NCBI GenBank assembly: GCA_027886925.1
Contig: JAPCJN010000012.1
Span: 3,204 to 26,133, forward strand
DNA length: 22,930 nucleotides
From: Nitrososphaerota archaeon
Lineage (GTDB): Archaea > Thermoproteota > Nitrososphaeria > Nitrososphaerales > UBA183
Reading direction: 5' to 3'
Shown piece after piece: positions 16,212-22,930 of this stretch. Both the position numbers and the translations under genes were made by a program. The notes beneath the pieces were generated by a model. That model was given only the letters and a program-made list of their open reading frames with translations, made no database searches and had not been told where the DNA came from. Within the stretch, counting starts at the first letter, position 1. Every line of letters begins with the position of its first letter.

Positions 16212-16234
16212 TCGAGCAAAGTTCCGGCGCGCAG

Positions 16235-17404
16235 ATGTCTCTCGACAAGATTCCCGACTCGCCCTCGTCGGAGATATTCAACACGGCCCTGCAGAAACAG
16301 GCGAAGGGCGAACAGGTCTACTCACTCGCCATCGGCGAGCCTTCTTTCGACACGCCGACACCGATCATCAATGCGGCGCTAAAGAGCATGAACAGCGGAG
16401 GAGTCCACTACACGTCATCGTATGGGACGAAGGAGGTCAGGGATGCTATCGTGAAGAAGGTGCGTCGGAGGAACAAGATTCGTGCGGGCATTGAGAACAC
16501 GATATTCCTCACGACCAAGCTTGCGGTCTATGCCTCTTTGCTCGCGGTCTCATCCGAAAACTACGAGGCGCTCATACCCGACCCCGGCTACTATTACACA
16601 GAGCCCGTGGTCCTTTCGGGGGGGAAGCCGATCAGGTACCGCCTGGCCGATGATTACTCCCTGAACCTCGAGGAGATCAAGGGGAGGGTGACCTCGAAGA
16701 CCAGGGCGATAATCCTGAACACGCCCTCCAACCCCACGGGCAAGGTCCTCGAGAGACGGGAGCTCCGGAGCCTCCTCGACATGTGCCTCGAACGGGGAAT
16801 CAGGATAATCAGCGACGAGGCCTATGAGGACCTTGTCTACGACAAGGAGCACGTCTCGATAGGTTCGATGGAAGAGAGCCCGAACGCGGTCGTCTCCCTG
16901 TTCAGCCTCTCGAAGAGCTACGCGATGACGGGCTGGCGCGCCGGCTACGTCGTCGGCGACGAAAAGACGGTCCGGAGGATCAACCGGTTTCTAGAGACGG
17001 CAGTGACCTGTTTCCCGCCGTTCATCATGGCGGCATCCGCCTATGCGCTCCTGGAGGGCGACCGCTTCGTGCTGAAGTTCAGAGAGGAGCTGAGGAAGAG
17101 GAAGGAGTTGCTCGAGGATGCGATGGACGAAATCCCTTCGCTAGAATACCAGGAGACCGAGGGCGCGTTCTACAGCTTCCCGAGATACAGGGGCCACCTA
17201 GCGTCATCCGCCGTGGCGAGAAAGCTGTTGAACGGCTACAACGTCGCCGTGCTCCCAGGAGCGATCTTCGGCCCCTCAGGCGAGGGGCATCTGAGGATCT
17301 CCTTCGCCAGCTCTGAAGAGACCCTAGCCGAGGCCATGCACAGGCTCAAGGCGTTCTTCGAGGACTCTGGCGGCGCGAGGAAGGGCTTGGACAAAGACGC
17401 TTGA
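16235..17404 (+). CDS. Class I PLP-dependent aminotransferase
   Basis: 389 residues, fold-type I aminotransferase of the aspartate/aromatic group. Motifs: LAIGEPSFDTPTPI near the N terminus, HYTSSYGTKEVRDAI, NTPSNPTGKV (the Asn contacting PLP), RIISDEAYEDLVYD (the Asp on the pyridine nitrogen), SLFSLSKSYAMTGWRAGYVV with the Schiff-base Lys, and GHLRISFASS with the substrate-carboxylate Arg. Substrate is not predictable; aspartate or aromatic amino acids are likely. The ATG at 16235 gives the usual family start (MSLDKIPDSPSSEIF); the ATG at 16196 would lie upstream of the box A. It is followed 114 bp later by a binding-protein-fold gene with its own promoter. Confidence 0.9.
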   Translation: MSLDKIPDSPSSEIFNTALQKQAKGEQVYSLAIGEPSFDTPTPIINAALKSMNSGGVHYTSSYGTKEVRDAIVKKVRRRNKIRAGIENTIFLTTKLAVYASLLAVSSENYEALIPDPGYYYTEPVVLSGGKPIRYRLADDYSLNLEEIKGRVTSKTRAIILNTPSNPTGKVLERRELRSLLDMCLERGIRIISDEAYEDLVYDKEHVSIGSMEESPNAVVSLFSLSKSYAMTGWRAGYVVGDEKTVRRINRFLETAVTCFPPFIMAASAYALLEGDRFVLKFREELRKRKELLEDAMDEIPSLEYQETEGAFYSFPRYRGHLASSAVARKLLNGYNVAVLPGAIFGPSGEGHLRISFASSEETLAEAMHRLKAFFEDSGGARKGLDKDA

Positions 17405-17431
17405 ACCGATCTCAGGGTCTGAGTCGAACGT

Positions 17432-17447
17432 GGTCGGCGAACCGACC
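17432..17447. terminator. GC-rich hairpin after the aminotransferase
   Basis: GGTCGG and CCGACC form a perfect 6-bp stem with a CGAA tetraloop, 28 bp past the stop codon and followed by a short T stretch (GTTTC). Likely a 3'-end or termination structure separating the two plus-strand genes. Confidence 0.45.
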
Positions 17448-17486
17448 CGTTTCACGCTCGTTCAGCCGGAGTCTACGGGCTTAAAC

Positions 17487-17495
17487 TAATAAATA
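17487..17495 (+). promoter_or_regulatory. Box A of the plus-strand binding-protein-like gene
   Basis: TAATAAATA within a longer AT-rich run, about 28 bp before the ATG at 17519 (leaderless arrangement). Confidence 0.6.
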
Positions 17496-17518
17496 ACTCA
17501 CGGCGAGTCGTCACAGGA

Positions 17519-18472
17519 ATGCCCGAGAGAGTGATCATCTACGCCTCGCTCGGGCTGAGGTCGGGGACCTCCGACCTATTATGGGCATTCAGGAAGAGGC
17601 ACACCCTCGAGGAGTTTCCCGTGTATCTCGACGACCACCCCTTCCAGGTCCAGGAGCGGATCCGCCTGGAGATGAAGCACGGCATGAGGACGGCGGACCT
17701 TGTCATGGTGCCCCACTACGTCGCCTTGAAGATGAACGAGGAGGGCCTCTTCACCTCGCACGAGCCAAGAGACATCGGGGCCTTTCCGAAAAAGTTCTAC
17801 GACAAGGAGTTGAAGTGGTTCGCAGCCGGAATCACGTTCATGACCATGGCCTATGACACCAGGCGCCTGACAGGGAAGCAGCTCCCCTCGAGCCTGGAGG
17901 ACATCGCGTCGCCAAAATGGAAGGGACTGCTCGGCATGCAGTCGCTGACCTCGAGCAAGTTCGGAAACATAGGCGCCCATTACATGAACTTCCTCAAGAG
18001 GAACGTCTCGCAGAAGAAATGGCTGGAGTTCCTCGACAGCCTCGCGGGTCCGAACAAGCCGAAGACTTTCGATTGCATAGACCATCTCCTCCAGGGGCTG
18101 ATAGACGGGAACCACAACCTCTCTCTGACGGTCTACTCCCTGGCGTATTTCCGCGAGAAGACAGCGGGTTCGCCGATAACTTCGTTCGAGACCGAGTCCA
18201 TCCCGAGGATGCTCACTTTCACCACGGTCGGCCTCCTGCGGACGGCAAAGGACAACAAGTCGGCTCGGAACTTCCTCGACTTTCTGCTCAGCGAGGAGGC
18301 GCAGAAGATCATCGGGACCATAACCGGGATACACCCGTCGAGACCCGGCGTGAAGACGGTGTATCCGTTCGAGGCGGAGTTCACGCCCAAGAGCGCTTTC
18401 CATCCGGACGAGACAGACCTCGCGACGCTCCCGGGGACTTTGGAGACGTTCTCGAAGCTGGGACTGCCTTGA
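17519..18472 (+). CDS. Solute-binding-protein-fold protein without signal peptide
   Basis: 317 residues resembling the iron(III)/spermidine-type class II periplasmic binding proteins: an N-terminal strand RVIIYASLG, the adjacent-lobe segment RTADLVMVPHYVALKMNEEG, the typical hinge WFAAGITFMTMAYDTRRLTG, LPSSLEDIASPKWKGLLGMQ (a common SBP motif), and a C-terminal ARNFLDFLLSEEAQKIIG. The protein starts MPERVIIYASL, with no signal peptide or lipobox, so it should be cytosolic. No permease or ATPase gene is nearby. Its stop is 4 bp from the end of the convergent MBL-fold gene. Ligand unknown; it could be an enzyme or a sensor built on this fold. Confidence 0.75.
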   Translation: MPERVIIYASLGLRSGTSDLLWAFRKRHTLEEFPVYLDDHPFQVQERIRLEMKHGMRTADLVMVPHYVALKMNEEGLFTSHEPRDIGAFPKKFYDKELKWFAAGITFMTMAYDTRRLTGKQLPSSLEDIASPKWKGLLGMQSLTSSKFGNIGAHYMNFLKRNVSQKKWLEFLDSLAGPNKPKTFDCIDHLLQGLIDGNHNLSLTVYSLAYFREKTAGSPITSFETESIPRMLTFTTVGLLRTAKDNKSARNFLDFLLSEEAQKIIGTITGIHPSRPGVKTVYPFEAEFTPKSAFHPDETDLATLPGTLETFSKLGLP

Positions 18473-18476
18473 GCTT

Positions 18477-19334
18477 CTACCGGGGAGACTTGCGGTCGAG
18501 GTATCTGTCGTAAAGCATCTCGACGTTCCTCGCCACTATCGTCTTCAGCTTCCACCCCGTGGTGCCCGGCATCAGGAGCTGCCCAGCAATCGCCTTCTTT
18601 TTGGTCCCTTCGAGGACCAACCCCCTGAGCTTGGCGTCGAAATCGCGGAGGTAGTCTGCCAGGGGAGCTATCGCACTCTTGTCAGTGACCGGCCCGTGCC
18701 CGGGGACGATGACGTCGACGTCCATCTTCGAGATACGCTCGAGCGCCTCTATCCAGCCATCGAAGTTCGCGTCCTCCAGGTTGGGATGGTATTTCGCCCA
18801 GACGACGTCTCCCGCGAACAAGACTCCCTCGTCTGGGAGGAGGACCATCGTGTCGCCGCTCGTGTGCGCGCCGTCCTGAGGGTGGAGGAGCCTGACCGGC
18901 GTCCTTCCCAGGTTGAATCCCATTTCCTTGTCATAGGTGACGTTAGGAGGAGAGATGACGAGCCCCCGCATGGCCGACTCGAGCCTCGAGTCGTGGCTTC
19001 GATAGCCGGTCATCCTCTCCTCGCCCATCTCGAAGAGTCGGGACTTGCAGTTCGAATGGCCGATGATCAGCGGAGAGGGACTGTCGAAAACCGAGTTTCC
19101 GAAGACGTGGTCCGAGTGGTCGTGGGTGTTGACCACGAACCTGACCGGATCTCGGCTGGACTAGACGACGTCTCCCAGCAGCCCCTCCGCGGATTTTCCC
19201 GTGAACCCCGTGTCCACGACGATCACTCCCTCGTCAGTGGTGACGAACCCTTGGTTCGCGCCCCAGCCGTCATAAATGGAGTCGCTCCGCCCGGTCCGTG
19301 CGTAGACGTCTCGCGACACTCGCTTGGTCGTCAC
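18477..19334 (-). pseudogene. MBL-fold hydrolase interrupted by an in-frame TAG
   Basis: Read from the GTG at 19334, the frame encodes VTTKRVSRDVYARTGRSDS, then GVIVVDTGFTGKSAEGLLGD and VV. Codon 58 (19163-19161) is TAG, and the frame continues SSRDPVRFVVNTHDHSDHVF to the stop at 18477, 285 codons in all. The metal ligands (THDHSDH, IIGH, FAGDVVW, VPGHGPV) lie after the TAG. The segment before it is the expected first beta-hairpin of the fold, so both parts belong to one gene. The downstream piece alone could restart at a GTG at 19136 but would lack the first strands. It lies 8 bp after kynA. TAG is an ordinary stop for several neighbours, so a nonsense mutation or sequence error is likelier than recoding. 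Confidence 0.8.
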
Positions 19335-19342
19335 GTTGAGGT

Positions 19343-20176
19343 TCAGCTTTCACCGATTCTTGTGCGCGCTGCCCATAGAGCCGGGAAGAACTTCTTCCCA
19401 AGCGTAGTCTGGAGGTAATCGACCCCAGAAGCGTGGAAGGAGTCCTGGCCGACCGTCTTCTTCACTATCTTCGAGCCCGTTCCCTCCCTCCCCCCTATCA
19501 CCCGCTCGACCATCGCGATGTGGTGCTGCCGCCAGAGCCAGAAGTACTTGTCATATTCCATCAGGATCTCCGCGAGCTCGGCCACGTGCAGGTACTTTCC
19601 CTCGGTGAATATCTTCGTTGCGGCCGCGACCTCCCTCTCGTAGGCGGTCTCTCCGTCGTCGTCGGTCCGCCGCAGGTCGAAGCCCCTCTCCTCCAGGACC
19701 GTCCTGAACCCGTCCCAGAGGGACGGCGCCTCCCACCTCTTCAAGAGCTGCTCGTAGTCCTTCTCGTTCTCCTTGTGTAGCGCCAGGTACCTTTCGTCCT
19801 TCCTCCCCGATATGAACTCGAGCTCCCTGAACTGGAGAGACTGGAACCCGCTCGCTGGTTGCAATATGCTCCTGAACTTTAGAAAGTCCCCCGGCCTTAT
19901 CGTCTCGAGGACCTCGAGCTGCTCGATCAGGACTCTCTGCACGGGGACGACCCTCCTCACGAGCCGGGTGGCCTCGGAGAGGTTGTCCGCGAGCATCTCC
20001 GAGATCGCCGTCTCGAGCTCGTTGAGCATGAGCTTGAACCAGAGCTCGTAGGCCTGATGGGCTATCAAGAACAGGACCTCGTCGCGCTGCCTGGGCTTCG
20101 ACACCAGCCTTTGGAGGTCGAGGAGCTCGTCGAGGGAGAGGTACTCCTCGTATGAGAGCTGCTTTCTCTTGGCCAA
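19343..20176 (-). CDS. kynA: Tryptophan 2,3-dioxygenase family protein
   Basis: Heme enzymes of this family open the indole ring of tryptophan to N-formylkynurenine; relatives act on other indoles. 277 residues, near the family length. Conserved: LSYEEYLSLDELLDLQ, EVLFLIAHQAYELWFKLMLN (H40), SGFQSLQFRELEF (R117, carboxylate-binding), and WRQHHIAMVERVIG with the heme ligand probably H219. The substrate loop, normally GTGGS directly followed by SGxxYL, reads GTG, then about 15 residues (235-249), then SGVDYL. The start is a TTG at 20176; no in-frame ATG is near. It lies 27 bp after the TrpB-like gene and 8 bp before the MBL-fold gene, in one operon. Confidence 0.88.
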   Translation of the reverse strand: MAKRKQLSYEEYLSLDELLDLQRLVSKPRQRDEVLFLIAHQAYELWFKLMLNELETAISEMLADNLSEATRLVRRVVPVQRVLIEQLEVLETIRPGDFLKFRSILQPASGFQSLQFRELEFISGRKDERYLALHKENEKDYEQLLKRWEAPSLWDGFRTVLEERGFDLRRTDDDGETAYEREVAAATKIFTEGKYLHVAELAEILMEYDKYFWLWRQHHIAMVERVIGGREGTGSKIVKKTVGQDSFHASGVDYLQTTLGKKFFPALWAARTRIGES

Positions 20177-20203
20177 TGGTCTCTCAACGGCCGCTGATGC
20201 TAC

Positions 20204-21583
20204 CTAATCGCTGCTCTGTAGCCACGGATACAGGCTCTTGACGCTGTCGAGCGACCTCTTTAGCTCGGCGGGGTCCGCGTCGTTCTCCTTCATGTGTCCA
20301 GAGAAGTACTCGCGATATCCCTCGATGTCCAGGATGCCATGGCCGCAGAGGCTGAACAGGATCACCTTTTCCTTGTTCTGCTCCTTGCACAACTTCGCTT
20401 CGTCTATGACCGCTTTGATTGCGTGGGCCGACTCAGGCGCCGGCAGTATCCCCTCGTGCCTCGCGAAGTATGCGCCCGCCTCAAAGATCTCGGGCTGGTT
20501 GTATGCGACCGCCCTCACTGCTCCTGTGTTGACGAGGAGGCTAAGCGACGGCGCCGTGCCGTGGACTCGGAGCCCTCCTGTGTGTATCTCTGGAGGCACG
20601 AAGGTATGCCCCGCGGTGTACATCTTGAAGAGAGGGCTCATCCTCATCACGTCCGAATGGTCGTAGATGTATTGGCCCTTTGTTAGCTTCGGGACGGCGC
20701 TCGACTCCACTGCGAGGAAGTCTACCTGCTTGGGGCTGGTCTTGCTGACCATCCTGTAATAGTAAGGCCAGAATATCCCCGAGAAGTTGCTGCCACCGCC
20801 GACGCATCCGATGACCATGTCAGGATAGTCGTCAAAGAACTCCATCTGGGCCTGGGCCTCCTGGCCTATGACGGTCTGGGTCGCGAGGACGAAATTCATT
20901 ATGCTCCCCACGGCGTCTTTTGCGGTCGGGTCGTGCTCGGTGTCCTCCAAGGCTTCGCTCTTTGCGATGCTCATCGTCCCGGGCGAGTTCGGGTCATCGG
21001 CGAGGATCTTGCGCCCCACCGACGTCCTGTTGCTCGGGCTCGCGATGATTTCTGCACCCCATGCCTCTGCAAGGTCTTTCCGGTAGGGTTTCGATTCGAA
21101 GTTGGACCTCGCCATGTAGATTGTGCACTTCACGTCGAAGATGGTGCAGCCAAAGGCAAGGGCCGTCCCCCACTGGCCAGCGGTCGTGCTGGTGATCAGC
21201 CTGTCGGTCCCCTCCTTGGCCGCGTAGTAGGCCTGAGCCACGGCGGCGTTCGCCTTGTGCGATCCGGGTGGGCTCACGGACTCGTTCTTGTAGTAGATCC
21301 TCGCCGGAGTGCCCAGCGCCTTCTCAAGCCTCTTGGCCCTTACCAGGGGCGTCGGACGCCAGATCGAATACACGTCTCGGAGTTCCTCAGGTATCGTGAT
21401 GAAGCGCTCGTTGGAGTATTCGTGCCTCGCCACCTCTCCGACGAATAGCCTGTGGAGGATTTTCTTGTCGGCTATCTGATGGGTGTTCTGGTCTATCACC
21501 GGCGGGATCTTGCTTGGCAAGTCCGGGGCGATGTTATACCATTGGCGCGGGATCTCGACCGTTCTTTCTAATCTCGTTACCAT
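20204..21583 (-). CDS. TrpB2-like PLP enzyme lacking the catalytic glutamate
   Basis: 459 residues of the TrpB2 branch of tryptophan synthase beta chains (fold-type II PLP). The PLP lysine is in SVSPPGSHKANAAVAQAYY (K110), the phosphate-binding loop is GCVGGGSNFSG (259-269), and KPYRKDLAEAWGAEI and LADDPNSPGTMSIAKSEALE follow the TrpB2 pattern. TrpB enzymes have a catalytic Glu in TETGAGQ; this protein reads TSTTAGQWG (131-139), with Ser132 at the Glu position and Thr134 for Gly. An ordinary indole-plus-serine reaction is therefore doubtful. No trpA is in the window. The ATG at 21583 follows the preceding stop by 12 bp, within the tryptophan-related operon. It ends with TAG. Confidence 0.85.
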   Translation of the reverse strand: MVTRLERTVEIPRQWYNIAPDLPSKIPPVIDQNTHQIADKKILHRLFVGEVARHEYSNERFITIPEELRDVYSIWRPTPLVRAKRLEKALGTPARIYYKNESVSPPGSHKANAAVAQAYYAAKEGTDRLITSTTAGQWGTALAFGCTIFDVKCTIYMARSNFESKPYRKDLAEAWGAEIIASPSNRTSVGRKILADDPNSPGTMSIAKSEALEDTEHDPTAKDAVGSIMNFVLATQTVIGQEAQAQMEFFDDYPDMVIGCVGGGSNFSGIFWPYYYRMVSKTSPKQVDFLAVESSAVPKLTKGQYIYDHSDVMRMSPLFKMYTAGHTFVPPEIHTGGLRVHGTAPSLSLLVNTGAVRAVAYNQPEIFEAGAYFARHEGILPAPESAHAIKAVIDEAKLCKEQNKEKVILFSLCGHGILDIEGYREYFSGHMKENDADPAELKRSLDSVKSLYPWLQSSD

Positions 21584-21595
21584 TCGCTTCGTCCC

Positions 21596-22525
21596 CTATC
21601 TGGCTATGGCCAGGTTCGTCTTGACGGTGCCCTCATAGCCCTTGCCCACCGAGGACAGGCCGTGCTCGAGAAGGAACGACTGGATCCCGTTGAAATCCTC
21701 CTCGCTCAGGATCTTCGACTCGGCCCACACCGGAAGCGTCAGCCGGGCCCTTATCGCCGGCAGTCGGTCTTTGAACTCAGGCATGTACTTGGTGATGACT
21801 TCTTCGAATTCCCTGATGTATCTACGGTGATACTTGGGCCTGTCCGAGTCGATCCGCTCTATCGCCTTGTTTACCGCGGCCAGGAACGAGTTCGCTGCAG
21901 ACGTGTCGAGGCCGTCGTTGAAGACGACGAGCGTCGGTTCGGTGCGAGAGAGCGGCATTATTCTCCGGTATCCTATTGCCTCTGCCATCTCCGCGTAGGG
22001 CCCGGCCAGCGTCGCCGCCTCAACCTCTCCAGAGGTGAGCGCCTCGAAGCACCTGTCGATCCCTCCCAGATAGGCCAGCTTTATCTGCGCAGGCGAGACG
22101 AACTCCGCGAGGTTCTCCAGCGTAACGTAGTGGGCGTCCGCGTTCTTGTTAACCGCGATCGGGATTGCCCTATCGGTGAGGTCAAGGATGCTGTTGACTG
22201 ATGAATCACCTCTGGTGTAGATCCCGAATGTCTTGATCAAGGTGGACTTGATGGCCGCCCCTATCTTCCCCTTCCCGTTCTCGCAGGTGCTGTAGACGCC
22301 CTGCCAGGCGCAGCAGAAGTAAAAGTCGCGTGACCTGTCTTCCAGTGCCTCCTTGTACCAGCCCGCCTTGTTTTCAGGCTGGCCTTGCGGGACGATGTCA
22401 TGGACTTCGAGCTTCACGCCTTCCGATTCGAACATGCCCTCCTCCTTGGCTACCAGGATGGGGAACATCCAGTAGAAGTAAGGCTGATAGTAGCCGTGAG
22501 AAATCGTGGTCAGTGCCTGCGACAT
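21596..22525 (-). CDS. THI5/NMT1-like binding-protein-fold protein without signal peptide
   Basis: 309 residues resembling NMT1/THI5 and SsuA-type solute-binding proteins: YYQPYFYWMFPILVAKEEGM then FESEGVKLEVHDIV, a first-lobe segment DFYFCCAWQGVYSTCENGKG, the hinge TFGIYTRGDSSVNSILDLTD, and CFEALTSGEVEAATLAGPYA. It starts MSQALTTISHGYY with no signal peptide, so it is likely cytosolic. The ATG at 22525 has a strong GGAGGG 9 nt upstream. The active-site histidine region of yeast Thi5 is not recognisable, so HMP-phosphate synthesis is not claimed. A vicinal Cys pair (CCAW) stands out. Second gene of a tandem pair, upstream of the TrpB-like gene; ends with TAG. Confidence 0.75.
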   Translation of the reverse strand: MSQALTTISHGYYQPYFYWMFPILVAKEEGMFESEGVKLEVHDIVPQGQPENKAGWYKEALEDRSRDFYFCCAWQGVYSTCENGKGKIGAAIKSTLIKTFGIYTRGDSSVNSILDLTDRAIPIAVNKNADAHYVTLENLAEFVSPAQIKLAYLGGIDRCFEALTSGEVEAATLAGPYAEMAEAIGYRRIMPLSRTEPTLVVFNDGLDTSAANSFLAAVNKAIERIDSDRPKYHRRYIREFEEVITKYMPEFKDRLPAIRARLTLPVWAESKILSEEDFNGIQSFLLEHGLSSVGKGYEGTVKTNLAIAR

Positions 22526-22540
22526 CGAGGATTCCCTCCG

Positions 22541-22930
22541 CTAACTGCCCTGGACCTTTTCGAGGGGCTGGCTCATCACCATATTCTCGTACTGAACGTT
22601 GGCATCCAAGAGATTGTGCTTGCTCATCCAGGTGCTGAGCGAGTTAAACGACTCTCTGGGGTACTCGGTGAGTTCTCCCCACGTCGTTATGGGGATGGTT
22701 GGGGCGAGCTTGTCAATCAGCTTGTTGACCCTTGTCCTCCACTCATCTGGAAAGCCAAGGAAGGTCTCCCTCAGCGTTCTAACGTAGAGTTCTCTGAACC
22801 TTTCGGGGTCCGCTTTCATCATCTTTGCGGCCTCGTCGAGAGACGCCAGATACCTAGTCAATACCCCTATGGGGATGTCGTCCCTTGCCACGTACGCTAG
22901 GACATCAACGGTTTTCGTCTCTGCGACTTT
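22541..22930 (-). CDS. C-terminal part of a second THI5-like binding-protein-fold protein (cut by window edge)
   Basis: The frame is open from the window edge (KVAETKTVDVLAYVARDDIP ...) to a TAG at 22541, about 129 residues. The region YLASLDEAAKMMKADPERFR ... PTIPITTWGELTEYPRESFN ... WMSKHNLLDANVQYENMV parallels the C-terminal helices of the next gene (FLAAVNKAIERI ... LPVWAESKILSEEDFN ... FLLEHGLSSVGKGYEGTV), so the two are probably tandem paralogues. They are separated by 15 bp. The N terminus, and therefore any signal peptide, lies outside the window. Confidence 0.65.
   Translation of the reverse strand, partial: KVAETKTVDVLAYVARDDIPIGVLTRYLASLDEAAKMMKADPERFRELYVRTLRETFLGFPDEWRTRVNKLIDKLAPTIPITTWGELTEYPRESFNSLSTWMSKHNLLDANVQYENMVMSQPLEKVQGS

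Noticed and set aside
19161..19163. TAG as pyrrolysine codon
   Set aside because: Possible but unsupported: MBL hydrolases are not known pyrrolysine proteins, several neighbouring genes stop with TAG, and no pyl genes are visible in the window.
21596..22525. Assignment as a Thi5-type HMP-phosphate synthase
   Set aside because: The fold is related, but the Thi5 histidine and CCCFC-type motif are not recognisable.

Overview
The window is archaeal chromosome of fairly high GC. Evidence for Archaea: a topoisomerase VI gene pair, aIF2-beta, a DUF424 protein, a RIO1 kinase beside a two-KH ribosome-biogenesis protein, archaeal box A (TATA) elements about 25-35 bp before many starts (short or absent leaders), and frequent TTG/GTG starts. 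A complete grpE-dnaK-dnaJ operon suggests a mesophile or moderate thermophile. A PII-like protein and a TMEM175-like channel would fit a non-ammonia-oxidising Nitrososphaeria (thaumarchaeal) lineage, but this placement is inference. No rRNA, convincing tRNA, CRISPR array or insertion sequence was seen.

Layout. 1-2250 (minus): a methylthioadenosine/S-adenosylhomocysteine salvage block (mtnP-apt, then ahcY). ahcY breaks off near position 124, where a different, dehydrogenase-like reading frame begins. 2362-4065 (minus): a TetR regulator and a TIM-barrel glycosidase-like protein in one operon, with a 19-bp palindromic operator at its promoter. 4163-4888 (plus): aIF2-beta and DUF424. 4899-8696 (minus): the heat-shock operon, with an inverted repeat upstream; DnaK carries an unusual active-site substitution. 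9052-13522 (plus): RIO1, the KH protein, and Top6B/Top6A. 13523-16086: a mixed accessory stretch with a bacterial-looking SnoaL-like gene, a two-helix membrane protein, a divergent PII protein, a TMEM175-like protein and a conserved hypothetical protein.

16204-22930: the most unusual region. On the plus strand are a class I aminotransferase and a cytosolic solute-binding-protein-fold protein. Convergent to them is a tight minus-strand operon: two further cytosolic THI5/NMT1-like binding-protein-fold genes (the first cut by the window edge), a TrpB2-like PLP enzyme whose catalytic glutamate is replaced by serine, a tryptophan 2,3-dioxygenase-family protein with an insertion in its substrate loop, and a metallo-beta-lactamase-fold gene interrupted by an in-frame TAG. 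No transporter permease or ATPase is present, so the binding-protein folds may be enzymes or carriers of a cytosolic pathway around tryptophan or a related aromatic amino acid. This is the best candidate for an undescribed system; its chemistry cannot be read from sequence alone.
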